Source: Lentzea waywayandensis (GTDB lineage Bacteria > Actinomycetota > Actinomycetes > Mycobacteriales > Pseudonocardiaceae). Taken from it: a stretch of 64,000 bases of DNA. Location: the NCBI RefSeq assembly GCF_900115955.1, contig NZ_FOYL01000003.1:467117-531116 (forward strand). The letters run 5' to 3'. The notes under the pieces were generated by a model. The model was not told where the DNA came from. It did no database searches and saw only the letters and a program-made list of their open reading frames with translations. Within the stretch, counting starts at the first letter, position 1, and each line of letters starts with the position of its first letter. A program made the position numbers and the translations under genes. Shown in pieces: positions 49,713-59,453 of this stretch.

Positions 49713-52700
49713 GTCCACGCGGAGATCGGGTTGCCCAGCCAACGGGTTCCCGACGGTACATCCTCTCCGCGCATGACCAGCGAGGCGGGTCCGATCGTCG
49801 TGTGAGCGCCGACGGACGCGCCGGGCAGCACGATGCCGTGCGGGCCCAAAGTAGAACCGGCGCCCAGCTCCACCCGGTCCATGCGCAGGATTCGGTCGTG
49901 GAACAGGTGCGTCTGCACGACACAGCCGCGGTTGACCGACGCGCCGGCACCCAGCTTCACCAGGTCCGCCTCGGGCAGCCAGTACGACTCGCACCACACG
50001 CCACGGCCGACCGACGCACCCAGCGAGCGCAGCCACAGGTTCATCAGCGGCGTGCCACCGGAGAACCCGATCAGCCACGGCACCGCGAGCACCTCGACGA
50101 ACGTGTCCGCCAGCTCGTTGCGCCACACGAACGCCGACCACAGCGGGTACTCACGCACCTTGAAGCGGCCCACGAGCGTCCACTTGGCGACGACGGCCAC
50201 CAGGCACGCGGCCACGCCGGCGCCCAGCAGCACGACGCCGGACCACCAGAGCCCGAACTCCTTCAGCGCGAACAGCACGAGCACGACGAGAGCGACGTTC
50301 AGCATCACCGGGACGAACCGGCACAGTTCGACGAGCGCCCGCGCCCACATGAGGTGCTTGGGCGGGTTGAACGTGCGCGACTGGTCCGACACCTCGGCGG
50401 CGCGCGGCAGCTTCATCGGCGGCATGCCCAGGTACGACGACCCGGCCTTGGCCCGCTTCGGCGCCGCCGACAGCACGCCGACGAGCCCGCCCTTCGGCAC
50501 GTTGCGGCCGGGCGCGGTCATGCCCGAGTTGCCCAGGAACGCCCGCTTGCCCACACGGGCAGTGGCGATGCGCAGCCAGCCGCCACCGAGCTCGTACGTC
50601 GCGACCATCGTGTCGTCGGCCAGGAACGCTCCGTCGCCCACGCGGGTCATCTTCGGCAGCGCGACCACGGTCGACGCCTCGACGTGGCGGCCGACCTTCA
50701 TGCCGAGCAGCCGCAGCCACACCGGCGTGAACAGCGACGCGTACAGCGGGAACAGGGCCGTGCGCGCGTTGTTCATCAACCGCTCGGTCGTCCACGCCGC
50801 CCACGCCGCGCGGCTGTGCACGGCGTAGTAGCCCTCGCGCATGCCGATGCCCAGCAGACGCACGGCCACCAGCACGATCAGCGCGTACGAGCCGAACCAG
50901 ATCGCGGACGCGACCGGAACGTCCCACAGCGCCGAAGTCAGGGAAACGGGCCTGCGCAGCACGTAGAGCAGGGCCGGAGCCGCGGCCAGCAACGGCAGCG
51001 CGCCCATCAGACCGGACGAGACGCCGTACATGAGGTTCCAGAAGCGCGACCGCGTCGGACGACGCGACGGGAACGAGCGCGACGCCTTGCCCTCACGGGT
51101 GGCGGGCACGCCTGACCAGCGCTGACCGGTCGGCACGGAACGGACGACACCCGAACCGGGCGCCACCTCGGCCTTCTTGCCGATCCGCGCGCCGGGGAAC
51201 AGCGTGCTGCGCGCGCCGACGGTCGCGCCCGCGCCGATCCGGATGCGGCCGATGCGCAGCCTGTCGCCGTCCAGCCACCAGCCGGACAGGTCGACCTCGG
51301 GCTCGACGGCGGCGCCGCGCCCGACCTTCAGCATGCCGGTGACCGGCGGCAACGAGTGCAGGTCGACGCCGGGTCCGATCTTGGCGCCCAACGCCCGCGC
51401 GTAGTGCGTGACCCAGGAGCCGGAAAGCTCGGTGGCGCGCGACATCAGCGCCAGCATCTCGGCGGTCCACAGTCGCAGGTGCACGGAACCGCCACGCGGG
51501 TACTCGCCGGGCTTCACGCCGCGCAGCAGCAGCCGCGCGCCGCCGGCGGAGATCGCCAGCCGTCCGGCGGGGCTCAGGAACGCCACGAAACCGGCGGCGA
51601 CCCACCACCACGACACGGAGGTCCAGCCCAGCACGTTCGACAACGCCGTCAGCGCCACGACCCAGCGCGCGCCGGAGATCGTGAGCAGCGGGATCATCAG
51701 CAGCGTCTGCACGACGCCGGTCCAGCGCGGCGTCGGCGCGACCTCGCGCACCTCGGCCGTCTCGCCGTACGACTCCAGGCGGCGGGCCAGCTTGTACAGC
51801 GTCGGGTTCTGGTAGATGTCCTGCACCGACGTGCTCGGGTACCGCGTGCGGATCATGGAGACCAGCTGTGCGGCGCCCAGCGAGCTACCGCCGGACGAGA
51901 AGAAGTTCGCGCCCTCGGATGCCGGTCCGGAGCCGAGCACGGCGGCCCACTGCTCCGCGAGCCAGCCTTCGAGGCCGGAGAACACCACGCCCGCGGTGTC
52001 CATCGACTCCAGCGGCCACGGCAGCGCGGCGCGGTCGACCTTGCCCGACGTGCGCGTCGGCAGCGTCTCGACGACGGCGAGCAACGGCACCAGCGCGGCG
52101 GGCAGCTCGGAACGCAGCTGGTCAACGGCTGCTTCCTGGTCGAACTCGCCGTCGAGGACCACGTAGCCGACGAGGATCTGGTTGCCGCCGCGGGTCGTGC
52201 GCACGGCGGCGGCGGCACCGGCGATACCGGGCAGCGCGGCCAGCGCCGCGTCCACCTCGCCGAGCTCGATCCGGCGGCCGCCGAGCTTGATCTGCTCGTC
52301 CGCGCGGCCGAGGAAGACGAGGCCCTCCGGGTCGGCGCGGACCATGTCACCGCTGCGGTACGCGCGGTCCCAGCCCATCGAGGGCAGCGGCGCGTACTTC
52401 TCCGCGTCCTTGGCCTCGTCCAGGTAGCGCGCCAGGCCGACGCCGCCGATCACCAGTTCGCCGGACTCGCCCATGGGAACGACCTCGCCCTGGGCGTCGA
52501 CGACGACGAGCTCCCAGCCGTCCAGCGGCAGGCCGATGCGCACGGGACCGGTGCCGTCCATCCGGGCGGCACAGGCGACGACGGTCGCTTCCGTCGGCCC
52601 GTAGGTGTTCCAGACCTCGCGGCCGTCCACGGCGAGCCGCTCGGCCAGTTCGGGCGGGCAGGCCTCGCCGCCGAAGATCAGCAGCCGCACGTCGTCCAGC

Positions 52701-53500
52701 GCCTCGACGGGCCACAGCGCGGCCAGCGTCGGAACCGTGGACACGACGGTGATCTCCTGCTCGACCAGCCACGGACCCAGGTCCATGCCGGTGCGCACCA
52801 GCGAGCGCGGTGCGGGCACCAGGCAGGCGCCGTAGCGCCACGCGAGCCACATCTCCTCGCAGGAGGCGTCGAACGCGACGGAGAGGCCGGCGAGAACGCG
52901 GTCCTCCGGCCCGATCGGCTCGTCCTGCAGGAACAGGCGCGCCTCGGCGTCCACGAACGCGGCGGCGTTGCGGTGCGTCACGGCGACGCCCTTGGGCTTA
53001 CCGGTCGAACCGGACGTGAAGATGATCCACGCGTCGTTGTCCAGACCGGGTTCGCCGGGCACGCCGAGCGTCGTGCCGTGCGGCACAAGGGAACGGCCCT
53101 CGCCGAGCACGGCACTCACTTGTGCCTCACCGAAAACGAGCTCGGCGCGTTCGTCGGGGTCCTCGAAGTCGACGGGCACGTAGGCCGCGCCGGCCGCTAG
53201 GGTCGCCAGGATCGAGACGTAGAGGTCGACGGTCCCGGACGGCACGCGAATGCCGACCCGGTCGCCGACCCCGACGCCTTCCGCGTTGAGCTTTTCGGAC
53301 AGTTCCAGAACTTCGGTGATCAGTGCGCGGTAACTCAGCGCGGTGGTGCCGTCGTCGACGGCCAGCGCGTTCGGGTGCTTCTCGGCACTCGCGCGCAGGA
53401 TGTCCAGGAGGGTGCGCGGTGTGGGCGCCTCGCCTGCGGTGAACATCGATGGGAGGACAACGGGTTCTGCCGCGATCGTCACTTCAGCGTCACTTCTCAC
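49709..53500 (-). CDS. Pls/PosA-type single-module NRPS (homopoly-amino acid synthetase family)
   Basis: 1263 residues. Adenylation domain (about 15-500): IIFTSGSTGKPKGVAVTH (A3), VAFDASCEEMW (A4), NTYGPTEATVVA (A5), YRSGDMVR (A7), TRTSGKVDRAALP (A10). Carrier domain at about 515-590 (FFSSGGSSLGAAQL, Ser for phosphopantetheine). The rest has about six membrane helices between three left-handed beta-helix segments (GRIRIGAGATVGARSTLF), the layout of epsilon-poly-L-lysine synthetase. An acidic Glu follows the A4 Asp, which suits a basic amino acid substrate; this is inference. GTG 53500 is a compromise start; GTG 53482 is also possible, and upstream codons overlap the probable promoter. Confidence 0.88.
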   Translation of the reverse strand: MRSDAEVTIAAEPVVLPSMFTAGEAPTPRTLLDILRASAEKHPNALAVDDGTTALSYRALITEVLELSEKLNAEGVGVGDRVGIRVPSGTVDLYVSILATLAAGAAYVPVDFEDPDERAELVFGEAQVSAVLGEGRSLVPHGTTLGVPGEPGLDNDAWIIFTSGSTGKPKGVAVTHRNAAAFVDAEARLFLQDEPIGPEDRVLAGLSVAFDASCEEMWLAWRYGACLVPAPRSLVRTGMDLGPWLVEQEITVVSTVPTLAALWPVEALDDVRLLIFGGEACPPELAERLAVDGREVWNTYGPTEATVVACAARMDGTGPVRIGLPLDGWELVVVDAQGEVVPMGESGELVIGGVGLARYLDEAKDAEKYAPLPSMGWDRAYRSGDMVRADPEGLVFLGRADEQIKLGGRRIELGEVDAALAALPGIAGAAAAVRTTRGGNQILVGYVVLDGEFDQEAAVDQLRSELPAALVPLLAVVETLPTRTSGKVDRAALPWPLESMDTAGVVFSGLEGWLAEQWAAVLGSGPASEGANFFSSGGSSLGAAQLVSMIRTRYPSTSVQDIYQNPTLYKLARRLESYGETAEVREVAPTPRWTGVVQTLLMIPLLTISGARWVVALTALSNVLGWTSVSWWWVAAGFVAFLSPAGRLAISAGGARLLLRGVKPGEYPRGGSVHLRLWTAEMLALMSRATELSGSWVTHYARALGAKIGPGVDLHSLPPVTGMLKVGRGAAVEPEVDLSGWWLDGDRLRIGRIRIGAGATVGARSTLFPGARIGKKAEVAPGSGVVRSVPTGQRWSGVPATREGKASRSFPSRRPTRSRFWNLMYGVSSGLMGALPLLAAAPALLYVLRRPVSLTSALWDVPVASAIWFGSYALIVLVAVRLLGIGMREGYYAVHSRAAWAAWTTERLMNNARTALFPLYASLFTPVWLRLLGMKVGRHVEASTVVALPKMTRVGDGAFLADDTMVATYELGGGWLRIATARVGKRAFLGNSGMTAPGRNVPKGGLVGVLSAAPKRAKAGSSYLGMPPMKLPRAAEVSDQSRTFNPPKHLMWARALVELCRFVPVMLNVALVVLVLFALKEFGLWWSGVVLLGAGVAACLVAVVAKWTLVGRFKVREYPLWSAFVWRNELADTFVEVLAVPWLIGFSGGTPLMNLWLRSLGASVGRGVWCESYWLPEADLVKLGAGASVNRGCVVQTHLFHDRILRMDRVELGAGSTLGPHGIVLPGASVGAHTTIGPASLVMRGEDVPSGTRWLGNPISAWT

Positions 53501-53546
53501 CCTCTCGGCAACTGGTAGCCGAGCAACTTTACAGCCACGTAACGGA

Positions 53547-55409
53547 CTACCTCTCTCCGGAGTACGCACCCTCACAGGTGACCTCAGTCACCGCAACACT
53601 TTCGAGTGACTTCCTTGCGTTGTGGCGCGCGAGGTTCCACTCCCGCCAGTCCTGCTCGACGGTGCGATTCTTCATCCACCGCAAGGCACACGAGCGTTCG
53701 TACGCGGGCAACCGGACCAACGCCGGCACCGCGTCCTCCGACAACTGCGACAGGTAGTAGGTGTCGATCTTCTGCGTCGCCTCGAACCGCGACACGTTGT
53801 AGTCGGCGACCACCCGTTCGGGGTTCATCGCCACCACGGCCAGGAAGAAGGCCGCGCCGGTACCGACGATCGCCTTCGGCAACCAGTTGGCGCGCAACGA
53901 GATCCCGCTCGCGATCACCATCAGGTACACCACCGCGAGCCACACCTCGCAGGACGCGACGAGCAGCCGCAGCACGGTCCATCCGTACGCCTGCTGGTAG
54001 AACCACATGCGGCTCAAGGCACTCGCCACGATGACCAGCGTGAGAACAGCGAGCGACCCGAGCAACACCCGCAGCCACAACTGTTCCTGCTTGGTCTTCT
54101 TCACGGCGAACCGCGCGACACCGGCGATCACACCGAGCGTGAGAATGGTGACCCACAGCAGCTGCCAGAAGCCGGACCGCGCGTACTCGGCGAACGTCAC
54201 GCCCGCCGTCTTCATCACGTAGGCCTCGCCACCGAACAGAACCGCGAGCTGCGTCCCCACGAACCCGGTGAACAGCAACACGAGCACGCCAACCGGCAAC
54301 CCGTAGTCCTTGAGCCGCAACGTCCCGGGCTTGCCCTCGGCGTCCTCGTCCATCTGGGGAGGCGCCGCCACGAGGTAGCACGCACCCAGAGCGCCAAGCG
54401 CCGCAACGACTCCGTAGAACGTCTTCTGCACGTAAACGCCGATGTCGAGGTCCGGCACCAGACCTTCGAGAAAGTCGTTGAACGCCTTGTCCGCCCCGGC
54501 CAGCAACGACCCGAAGACCAGCAACAACACCAACGCCACACCAACGGAGATGAACGGCCGGATCCCGACCGGCCCCCGCCTGCGGAACCCCTTGGCAACC
54601 CACGGAATGGACCGCAGCCCGCCCAGCCCCACGCCGACAGCGCCGAACACGAGCCCCTTGACGGTCTTGCCGCCGGCCATCGCGATCGACCCGCACAACA
54701 TCGACGCCATCAGGCTCAGCGGGAACACCCACTCGGCGGCCCGCAGGAAGCCCATCGCGAGGAACGCCAGCGCGCCCGCCAGCCACAACGCCCGCTCGAC
54801 GGTCGGCCTGCCCGCGTAGAACAGCACCCCGCCCACGCCTGCCAGCCCGGCCAGGAACCAGCCGATGCCGTTGTTCGGCACGGCGAGGAACGCACCGGCC
54901 AGGCCCGCGATCAGGCCCGCGACCAGGGCTTTGCTGGGCGCGCCGGTCGTGGGTGGGCGCCACCAAGGCAGGAACGGGAGGCCCGGAGTCTGCATGGCGA
55001 CGGCCGCGGTGGGGTAGCGAGGTGGGCCCTGCCACGGGGAGGGTGGGGGCAGGGTGGCGGTGGCGACCTGAGCCGGTTGGACGGGCGGCGTGGGCTTCGG
55101 TGCTTCCGCGGCCTTGGGCTTTTCGGCAGCCTTCTCGCCGCCCGGCTGATCTTGTCGGACCTCCTGAGTAGGTTGAGTTGTAGGGGTTCCCGACTCGGGG
55201 GTACCCCTGCGAGAGCCTGCCTCGGCCCTCTCCTCGGCCCTCTCCTCGGCCCCTTCCGCAGGATCCGGCGAGCCCCCAGCGCCCGCCGGCTCCCCACCCC
55301 CGGAAACGGGCCGGTACCCGACCTTCCGGAAGTTCCGGTACTTCCGCCGCGAGGCGGCCTTCTCTCCAGGCGTCTCAGACGAGTCGGCCGAAGGCGTCGA
55401 GTCAGTCAT
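53547..55409 (-). CDS. DUF4173-type multi-pass membrane protein
   Basis: 620 residues. The first 130 are cytoplasmic, disordered and rich in Pro, Glu and Ala. About twelve membrane helices follow (NNGIGWFLAGLAGVGGVLFY, PFISVGVALVLLLVFGSLL, MWFYQQAYGWTVLRLLVASC), and the C-terminal 80 residues form a soluble domain (RFEATQKIDTYYLSQLSEDA). The C-terminal features match DUF4173 (DUF4153-related) proteins, often beside two-component systems in actinomycetes. Function unknown. ATG 55409 has GGAGAG 5 nt upstream. It lies 92 bp downstream of the histidine kinase on the same strand, so it may be in its regulon. Confidence 0.82.
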   Translation of the reverse strand: MTDSTPSADSSETPGEKAASRRKYRNFRKVGYRPVSGGGEPAGAGGSPDPAEGAEERAEERAEAGSRRGTPESGTPTTQPTQEVRQDQPGGEKAAEKPKAAEAPKPTPPVQPAQVATATLPPPSPWQGPPRYPTAAVAMQTPGLPFLPWWRPPTTGAPSKALVAGLIAGLAGAFLAVPNNGIGWFLAGLAGVGGVLFYAGRPTVERALWLAGALAFLAMGFLRAAEWVFPLSLMASMLCGSIAMAGGKTVKGLVFGAVGVGLGGLRSIPWVAKGFRRRGPVGIRPFISVGVALVLLLVFGSLLAGADKAFNDFLEGLVPDLDIGVYVQKTFYGVVAALGALGACYLVAAPPQMDEDAEGKPGTLRLKDYGLPVGVLVLLFTGFVGTQLAVLFGGEAYVMKTAGVTFAEYARSGFWQLLWVTILTLGVIAGVARFAVKKTKQEQLWLRVLLGSLAVLTLVIVASALSRMWFYQQAYGWTVLRLLVASCEVWLAVVYLMVIASGISLRANWLPKAIVGTGAAFFLAVVAMNPERVVADYNVSRFEATQKIDTYYLSQLSEDAVPALVRLPAYERSCALRWMKNRTVEQDWREWNLARHNARKSLESVAVTEVTCEGAYSGER

Positions 55410-55500
55410 GTCTCTCTCCATAAGCCCGAAAACGGGCGCGCTTCACCGCCACACCACCCAAGTGGTGCGATCAGAAAGGTCAGCTACGCAAAAGCCAAGC

Positions 55501-56499
55501 TCAGCGAGGCAAAGTCACCCGGATGCACGACCCGGGATCCACCACGGCGATCGTCCCGCCGTGCAGGTCCACCACCCACCGGGCGATGGCGAGCCCGAGC
55601 CCGGTCCCGCCACCGCCCGCCCTCTCCCCTCGGGTGAACCTCTCGAAGATCCGCGACCGCTCGGCCGGCGCGATCCCCGGCCCTTCGTCCCGAACCTCCA
55701 GCACCACGGCGGCAGCCGCGGCATAGCCCGAAACGGACACCAACCCCCCGGTGGGTCCGTGTCGGGCCGCGTTGTCCACCAGGTTCACCAGCACCTGGTG
55801 CAACCGCTCCCCATCAGCGAAAACAGTCAGATCCCCGGCCACGTCGATCGAGAACGAGGCAGCAGGGGCCGCCACCGCGGCCTCGGCCACCACATCGGCC
55901 ACCAGAGACGACACCGACAACGTCTCCCGCTTCAGCGACAGCACCCCGGCATCGATCTTCGACAGGTCCAGCAACTCGGTCACGAGCCGCCCCAGCCGTT
56001 CGGTCTGCGCCAACGCGGTCCGCATGGTCGCGGCGTCGGCGACCGCCACCCCGTCGACCACGTTCTCCAGCACGGCGTGCAGGGCGGAGATCGGTGTTCG
56101 CAGCTCGTGCGACACGTTCGCGATCAACTCCCGCCGCTGCTGGTCGGCGGCGGCGAGGTCGGCGGCCATCACCGTGAACGCCTCCGCGAGCTGTCCGACC
56201 TCGTCAGAAGACGTGGCCCTGACCGACCGCGAGTAGTCCCCGGACGCCATCGCCCTGGCGGCGGCGGTCATCTCCCGCAACGGGGACGTCATGCCGTGAG
56301 CCAGGAGCTGCGAGGTCAGAAGCCCCAGCACCAGGGCGATCAAAGTAGTCCGAGGCGGCAACCAACTGGTCACGTAACGGAAGTACGCGAACGACACGCA
56401 CCCGGACACCACGATCACGATGCCGAGCTTGAGCTTGATCGACCGCACCGAGTCCAGCGGACGCGGCAACAGGTCCAGCAGATCCAGCAGCCGCTTCAC
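55501..56499 (-). CDS. HAMP-domain sensor histidine kinase (OmpR-type system)
   Basis: 332 residues. Two close membrane helices (about 20-65) with hardly any external loop lead to a HAMP domain (MTSPLREMTAAARAMASGDY), the HisKA box ELIANVSHELRTPISALH with phospho-acceptor His, and the ATPase domain (NLVDNAARHG, VRDEGPGIAP, GTGLGLAIARWV). GTG 56499 overlaps the response regulator's stop (GTGA). A short sensor of this type usually reads the membrane state or a partner protein; the DUF4173 protein next door is a candidate partner. Confidence 0.92.
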   Translation of the reverse strand: MKRLLDLLDLLPRPLDSVRSIKLKLGIVIVVSGCVSFAYFRYVTSWLPPRTTLIALVLGLLTSQLLAHGMTSPLREMTAAARAMASGDYSRSVRATSSDEVGQLAEAFTVMAADLAAADQQRRELIANVSHELRTPISALHAVLENVVDGVAVADAATMRTALAQTERLGRLVTELLDLSKIDAGVLSLKRETLSVSSLVADVVAEAAVAAPAASFSIDVAGDLTVFADGERLHQVLVNLVDNAARHGPTGGLVSVSGYAAAAAVVLEVRDEGPGIAPAERSRIFERFTRGERAGGGGTGLGLAIARWVVDLHGGTIAVVDPGSCIRVTLPR

Positions 56500-57185
56500 G
56501 AAGACACCCGCCGACTGGGCACCTCCAGCGCGTACCCCACCCCGTGCACGGTCCGGATCAGGTCGGCCCCGAGCTTGCGCCGCAACGCCTTCACGTGCGA
56601 GTCGACCGTCCGCGACGAAGCCCCCTCGTGCCACCCGCAGGCCTCGGCCAGCAGCCGCTCCCGAGCCTGCACGGCGGAAGGCCGCTCGGCCAGGAACACC
56701 AGCAGGTCGTACTCGGTGGGCGTCAGATGAGCCTCGACACCGGACCGGGACACCCGCCGCGAGGCCAGATCGATCAGCAGGTCCCCGAGCTCCAGCGACT
56801 GCGACGACACCGCCCGGGACACGCGACGCAGCAGCACGTGCACACGTGCCGCCAGTTCGCGCATCGAGAACGGCTTCGTCAGGTAGTCGTCGGCCCCCAC
56901 GGCGAGCCCGACCAGCAGATCGGTCTCGTCCCCCCGCGCGGTCAGCATCAGCACCGGCACCGAACGCGACGCCTGGATCCGCCGGCACACCTCGAGCCCG
57001 TCGAACCCCGGCAGCATCACGTCCAGAACCACCAGGTCAGGCACAAAGGACGCGGCCAAAGCCACCCCAGAAGGCCCGTCATGAGCCACCGACACCACGA
57101 AGCCCTCCGCACGCAGCCGCACGGCCACGGACTCGGCGATCGTGATGTCGTCCTCCACGACGAGCACCCTGCGCTGACCTGTCAT
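56496..57185 (-). CDS. OmpR/PhoB-family response regulator
   Basis: 229 residues. Receiver domain 1-120: acidic pair in VVEDD, phospho-acceptor in LVVLDVMLPGFDG, then MLTARG and DDYLTKPFSMREL. A winged-helix DNA-binding domain follows at about 135-225 (HLTPTEYDLLVFLAERPSAV, RTVDSHVKALRRKLG, IRTVHGVGYAL). It forms a coupled operon with the histidine kinase downstream. The promoter must lie in the 84 bp shared with the divergent RecD2 gene. Confidence 0.93.
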   Translation of the reverse strand: MTGQRRVLVVEDDITIAESVAVRLRAEGFVVSVAHDGPSGVALAASFVPDLVVLDVMLPGFDGLEVCRRIQASRSVPVLMLTARGDETDLLVGLAVGADDYLTKPFSMRELAARVHVLLRRVSRAVSSQSLELGDLLIDLASRRVSRSGVEAHLTPTEYDLLVFLAERPSAVQARERLLAEACGWHEGASSRTVDSHVKALRRKLGADLIRTVHGVGYALEVPSRRVSS

Positions 57186-57257
57186 GGCGGCGACTTTATG
57201 GGTATGTCGTGGAGGACGCCGGGACAAGTTGTGAAGATCGTGTGCAGACCCGCGCTG

Positions 57258-57269
57258 TAGGTTCACATC
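57258..57269 (+). promoter_or_regulatory. -10 box of a leaderless recD2 gene
   Basis: TGTAGGTT gives an extended -10 (hexamer TAGGTT, 57258-57263) followed by exactly 6 nt and the ATG at 57270. No Shine-Dalgarno sequence is present. Confidence 0.5.
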
Positions 57270-59453
57270 ATGAACGTCCTCGAAGCGGTCCTGGAGAGGA
57301 TCACGTACGCCAACGAGGACAACGGCTACACCGTCGCCAAGGTCGACACCGGCCGCGGTGACCTGGTCACGGTCGTCGGAGCGCTCCTCGGCGCCCAGCC
57401 GGGCGAGTCGATCCGCATGCGCGGCACCTGGGGCTCGCACCCGCAGTACGGCAAGCAGTTCCTCGTCGACGACTACACGACGATCCTGCCCGCGACGATC
57501 CAGGGCATCCGCCGCTACCTCGGCTCCGGCCTGATCAAGGGCATCGGCCCGGTGCTCGCGGACAAGATCGTCACCCATTTCGGCGTCAACGCGCTGGACG
57601 TCATCGAGAACGAGCCGGAACGCCTCATCGAGGTCCCGAAGCTCGGCCCCAAGCGCACCAAGCTCATCGCGGACGCGTGGGAGGAGCAGAAGGCCATCAA
57701 GGAGGTCATGGTCTTCCTCCAGGGGGTCGGTGTCTCCACGAGCCTCGCCGTCCGCGTCTACAAGCAGTACGGGGACAAGTCCATCGACGTCGTCAGGGAC
57801 GAGCCGTACCGCCTGGCCAGCGACGTGTGGGGGATCGGTTTCAAGACCGCCGACGTGATCGCGAAGGCCGTCGGCATCCCGCACGACAGCCCGCAGCGCG
57901 TCAAGGCCGGCCTCCAGTTCACGCTCTCCGAGGCCACCACGAACGGCAACTGCTACCTGCCGGAGCAGGCCCTCATCGCGGAGGCCATCAAGATCCTCCA
58001 GGTCGACACCGGCCTGGTCATCGACTGTCTCGCCGAACTGGTCGAGGAAGAAGGCGTCGTCCGCGAAGAACTCCCGGACGACGAGATCGCGGTCTACCTG
58101 ATCCCGTTCCACCGCGCCGAGATCTCGATGGCCGCGCAGCTCAAACGCCTGCTGCACGCCGACAACGACCGCATGCCGAGCTTCGCGGGCGTCAACTGGG
58201 ACAAGGCCCTCGCCTGGCTCGGCACCGACCTCGAAGAACACCAGGCAGCGGCGGTGAAGCTCGCGCTCACCGAGAAGGTCGCCGTGCTGACCGGCGGCCC
58301 CGGCTGCGGCAAGAGCTTCACGGTCCGTTCGATCGTCCGGCTGGCCCAGGCGAAACGGGCCAAGATCGTTCTGGCCGCCCCGACCGGACGTGCCGCGAAG
58401 CGCCTCACCGAGTTGACCGGCCACGAGGCCCGTACCGTCCACCGCCTGCTCGAGCTCAAGCCCGGCGGCGACGCGGCGTACGACCGCGACCGCCCGCTCG
58501 ACGCCGACCTGGTGGTCGTGGACGAGGCCTCGATGCTGGACCTGTTGCTGGCCAACAAACTCGTGAAGGCCGTCCCACCCGGAGCGCACCTGCTGCTGGT
58601 CGGCGACGTCGACCAGCTGCCGTCCGTCGGCGCGGGCGAGGTGCTCAGAGACGTGCTGGCGCAGGGAAGCCCGATCCCGAACGTCCGGCTCACGCACATC
58701 TTCCGCCAGGCCCAGGAGTCCGGCGTCGTCACGAACGCCCACCGCATCAACAGCGGCGACTACCCGATCGTCCAGGGGATGCCGGACTTCTTCCTGTTCA
58801 GCACCGACGAGGCCGAGGAAGCGGCCACGCTGACCGTCGACGTCGTCGCGAACCGCATCCCGCGCAAGTTCCGCCTCGACCCGCGCAAGGACATCCAGGT
58901 CCTCGCCCCGATGCACCGCGGCCCGGCCGGCGCCGGCGCGCTCAACACCGTGCTCCAGGAAGCCCTGACGCCGTCGAAGGACGGCCTGCCCGAGAAACGC
59001 TTCGGCGGCAGGGTGTTCAAGCTCGGCGACAAGGTCACCCAGATCCGCAACAACTACGACAAGGGAAAGAACGGCGTTTTCAACGGCACCCTCGGCGTCG
59101 TCATCGCGCTGGACCCGGTCGAGCAGAAGCTGACCATCCGCACCGACGAGGACGAGGAAGTCGACTACGAGTTCTCCGAACTGGACGAGCTCAGTCACGC
59201 CTACGCCATGACCATCCACCGCTCACAGGGCAGCGAGTACCCGTGCGTGGTCATCCCGATCACGACCAGCGCGTGGATGATGCTGCAACGCAACCTGCTC
59301 TACACCGCCGTCACGCGCGCGAAGAAGCTCGTGGTGCTCGTGGGCAGCAAACGAGCCATCGGCCAGGCGGTGCGCACGGTAGGGGCGGGCCGCCGCCACA
59401 CGGCATTGGCCCACCGCCTCCGGACAACCCAGAACTACACGGACGTCAGGTAG
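57270..59453 (+). CDS. recD2: RecD2-type SF1 ATP-dependent DNA helicase
   Basis: 727 residues. The N-terminal region has an OB-like start (ERITYANEDNGYTVAKVDTG) and helix-hairpin-helix repeats (GIGPVLADKIVTHFG, VPKLGPKRTKLIADAWEE). The helicase domains follow: motif I GGPGCGKSFTVRS, motif II VVDEASM, motif III LVGDVDQLPSVGAG, motif IV-like THIFRQAQESG, motif V/VI AMTIHRSQGSEYPCV and TAVTRAKK. RecD2 proteins act alone, without RecBC, unwinding 5' to 3' in repair. The 3' end overlaps the convergent hydrolase by 19 bp. Confidence 0.93.
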   Translation: MNVLEAVLERITYANEDNGYTVAKVDTGRGDLVTVVGALLGAQPGESIRMRGTWGSHPQYGKQFLVDDYTTILPATIQGIRRYLGSGLIKGIGPVLADKIVTHFGVNALDVIENEPERLIEVPKLGPKRTKLIADAWEEQKAIKEVMVFLQGVGVSTSLAVRVYKQYGDKSIDVVRDEPYRLASDVWGIGFKTADVIAKAVGIPHDSPQRVKAGLQFTLSEATTNGNCYLPEQALIAEAIKILQVDTGLVIDCLAELVEEEGVVREELPDDEIAVYLIPFHRAEISMAAQLKRLLHADNDRMPSFAGVNWDKALAWLGTDLEEHQAAAVKLALTEKVAVLTGGPGCGKSFTVRSIVRLAQAKRAKIVLAAPTGRAAKRLTELTGHEARTVHRLLELKPGGDAAYDRDRPLDADLVVVDEASMLDLLLANKLVKAVPPGAHLLLVGDVDQLPSVGAGEVLRDVLAQGSPIPNVRLTHIFRQAQESGVVTNAHRINSGDYPIVQGMPDFFLFSTDEAEEAATLTVDVVANRIPRKFRLDPRKDIQVLAPMHRGPAGAGALNTVLQEALTPSKDGLPEKRFGGRVFKLGDKVTQIRNNYDKGKNGVFNGTLGVVIALDPVEQKLTIRTDEDEEVDYEFSELDELSHAYAMTIHRSQGSEYPCVVIPITTSAWMMLQRNLLYTAVTRAKKLVVLVGSKRAIGQAVRTVGAGRRHTALAHRLRTTQNYTDVR

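Noticed and set aside
53501..53575. Upstream extension of the Pls-type synthetase to an ATG at 53575
   Set aside because: It reads through a likely promoter (TAAAGT on the minus strand) and adds residues with no family likeness.
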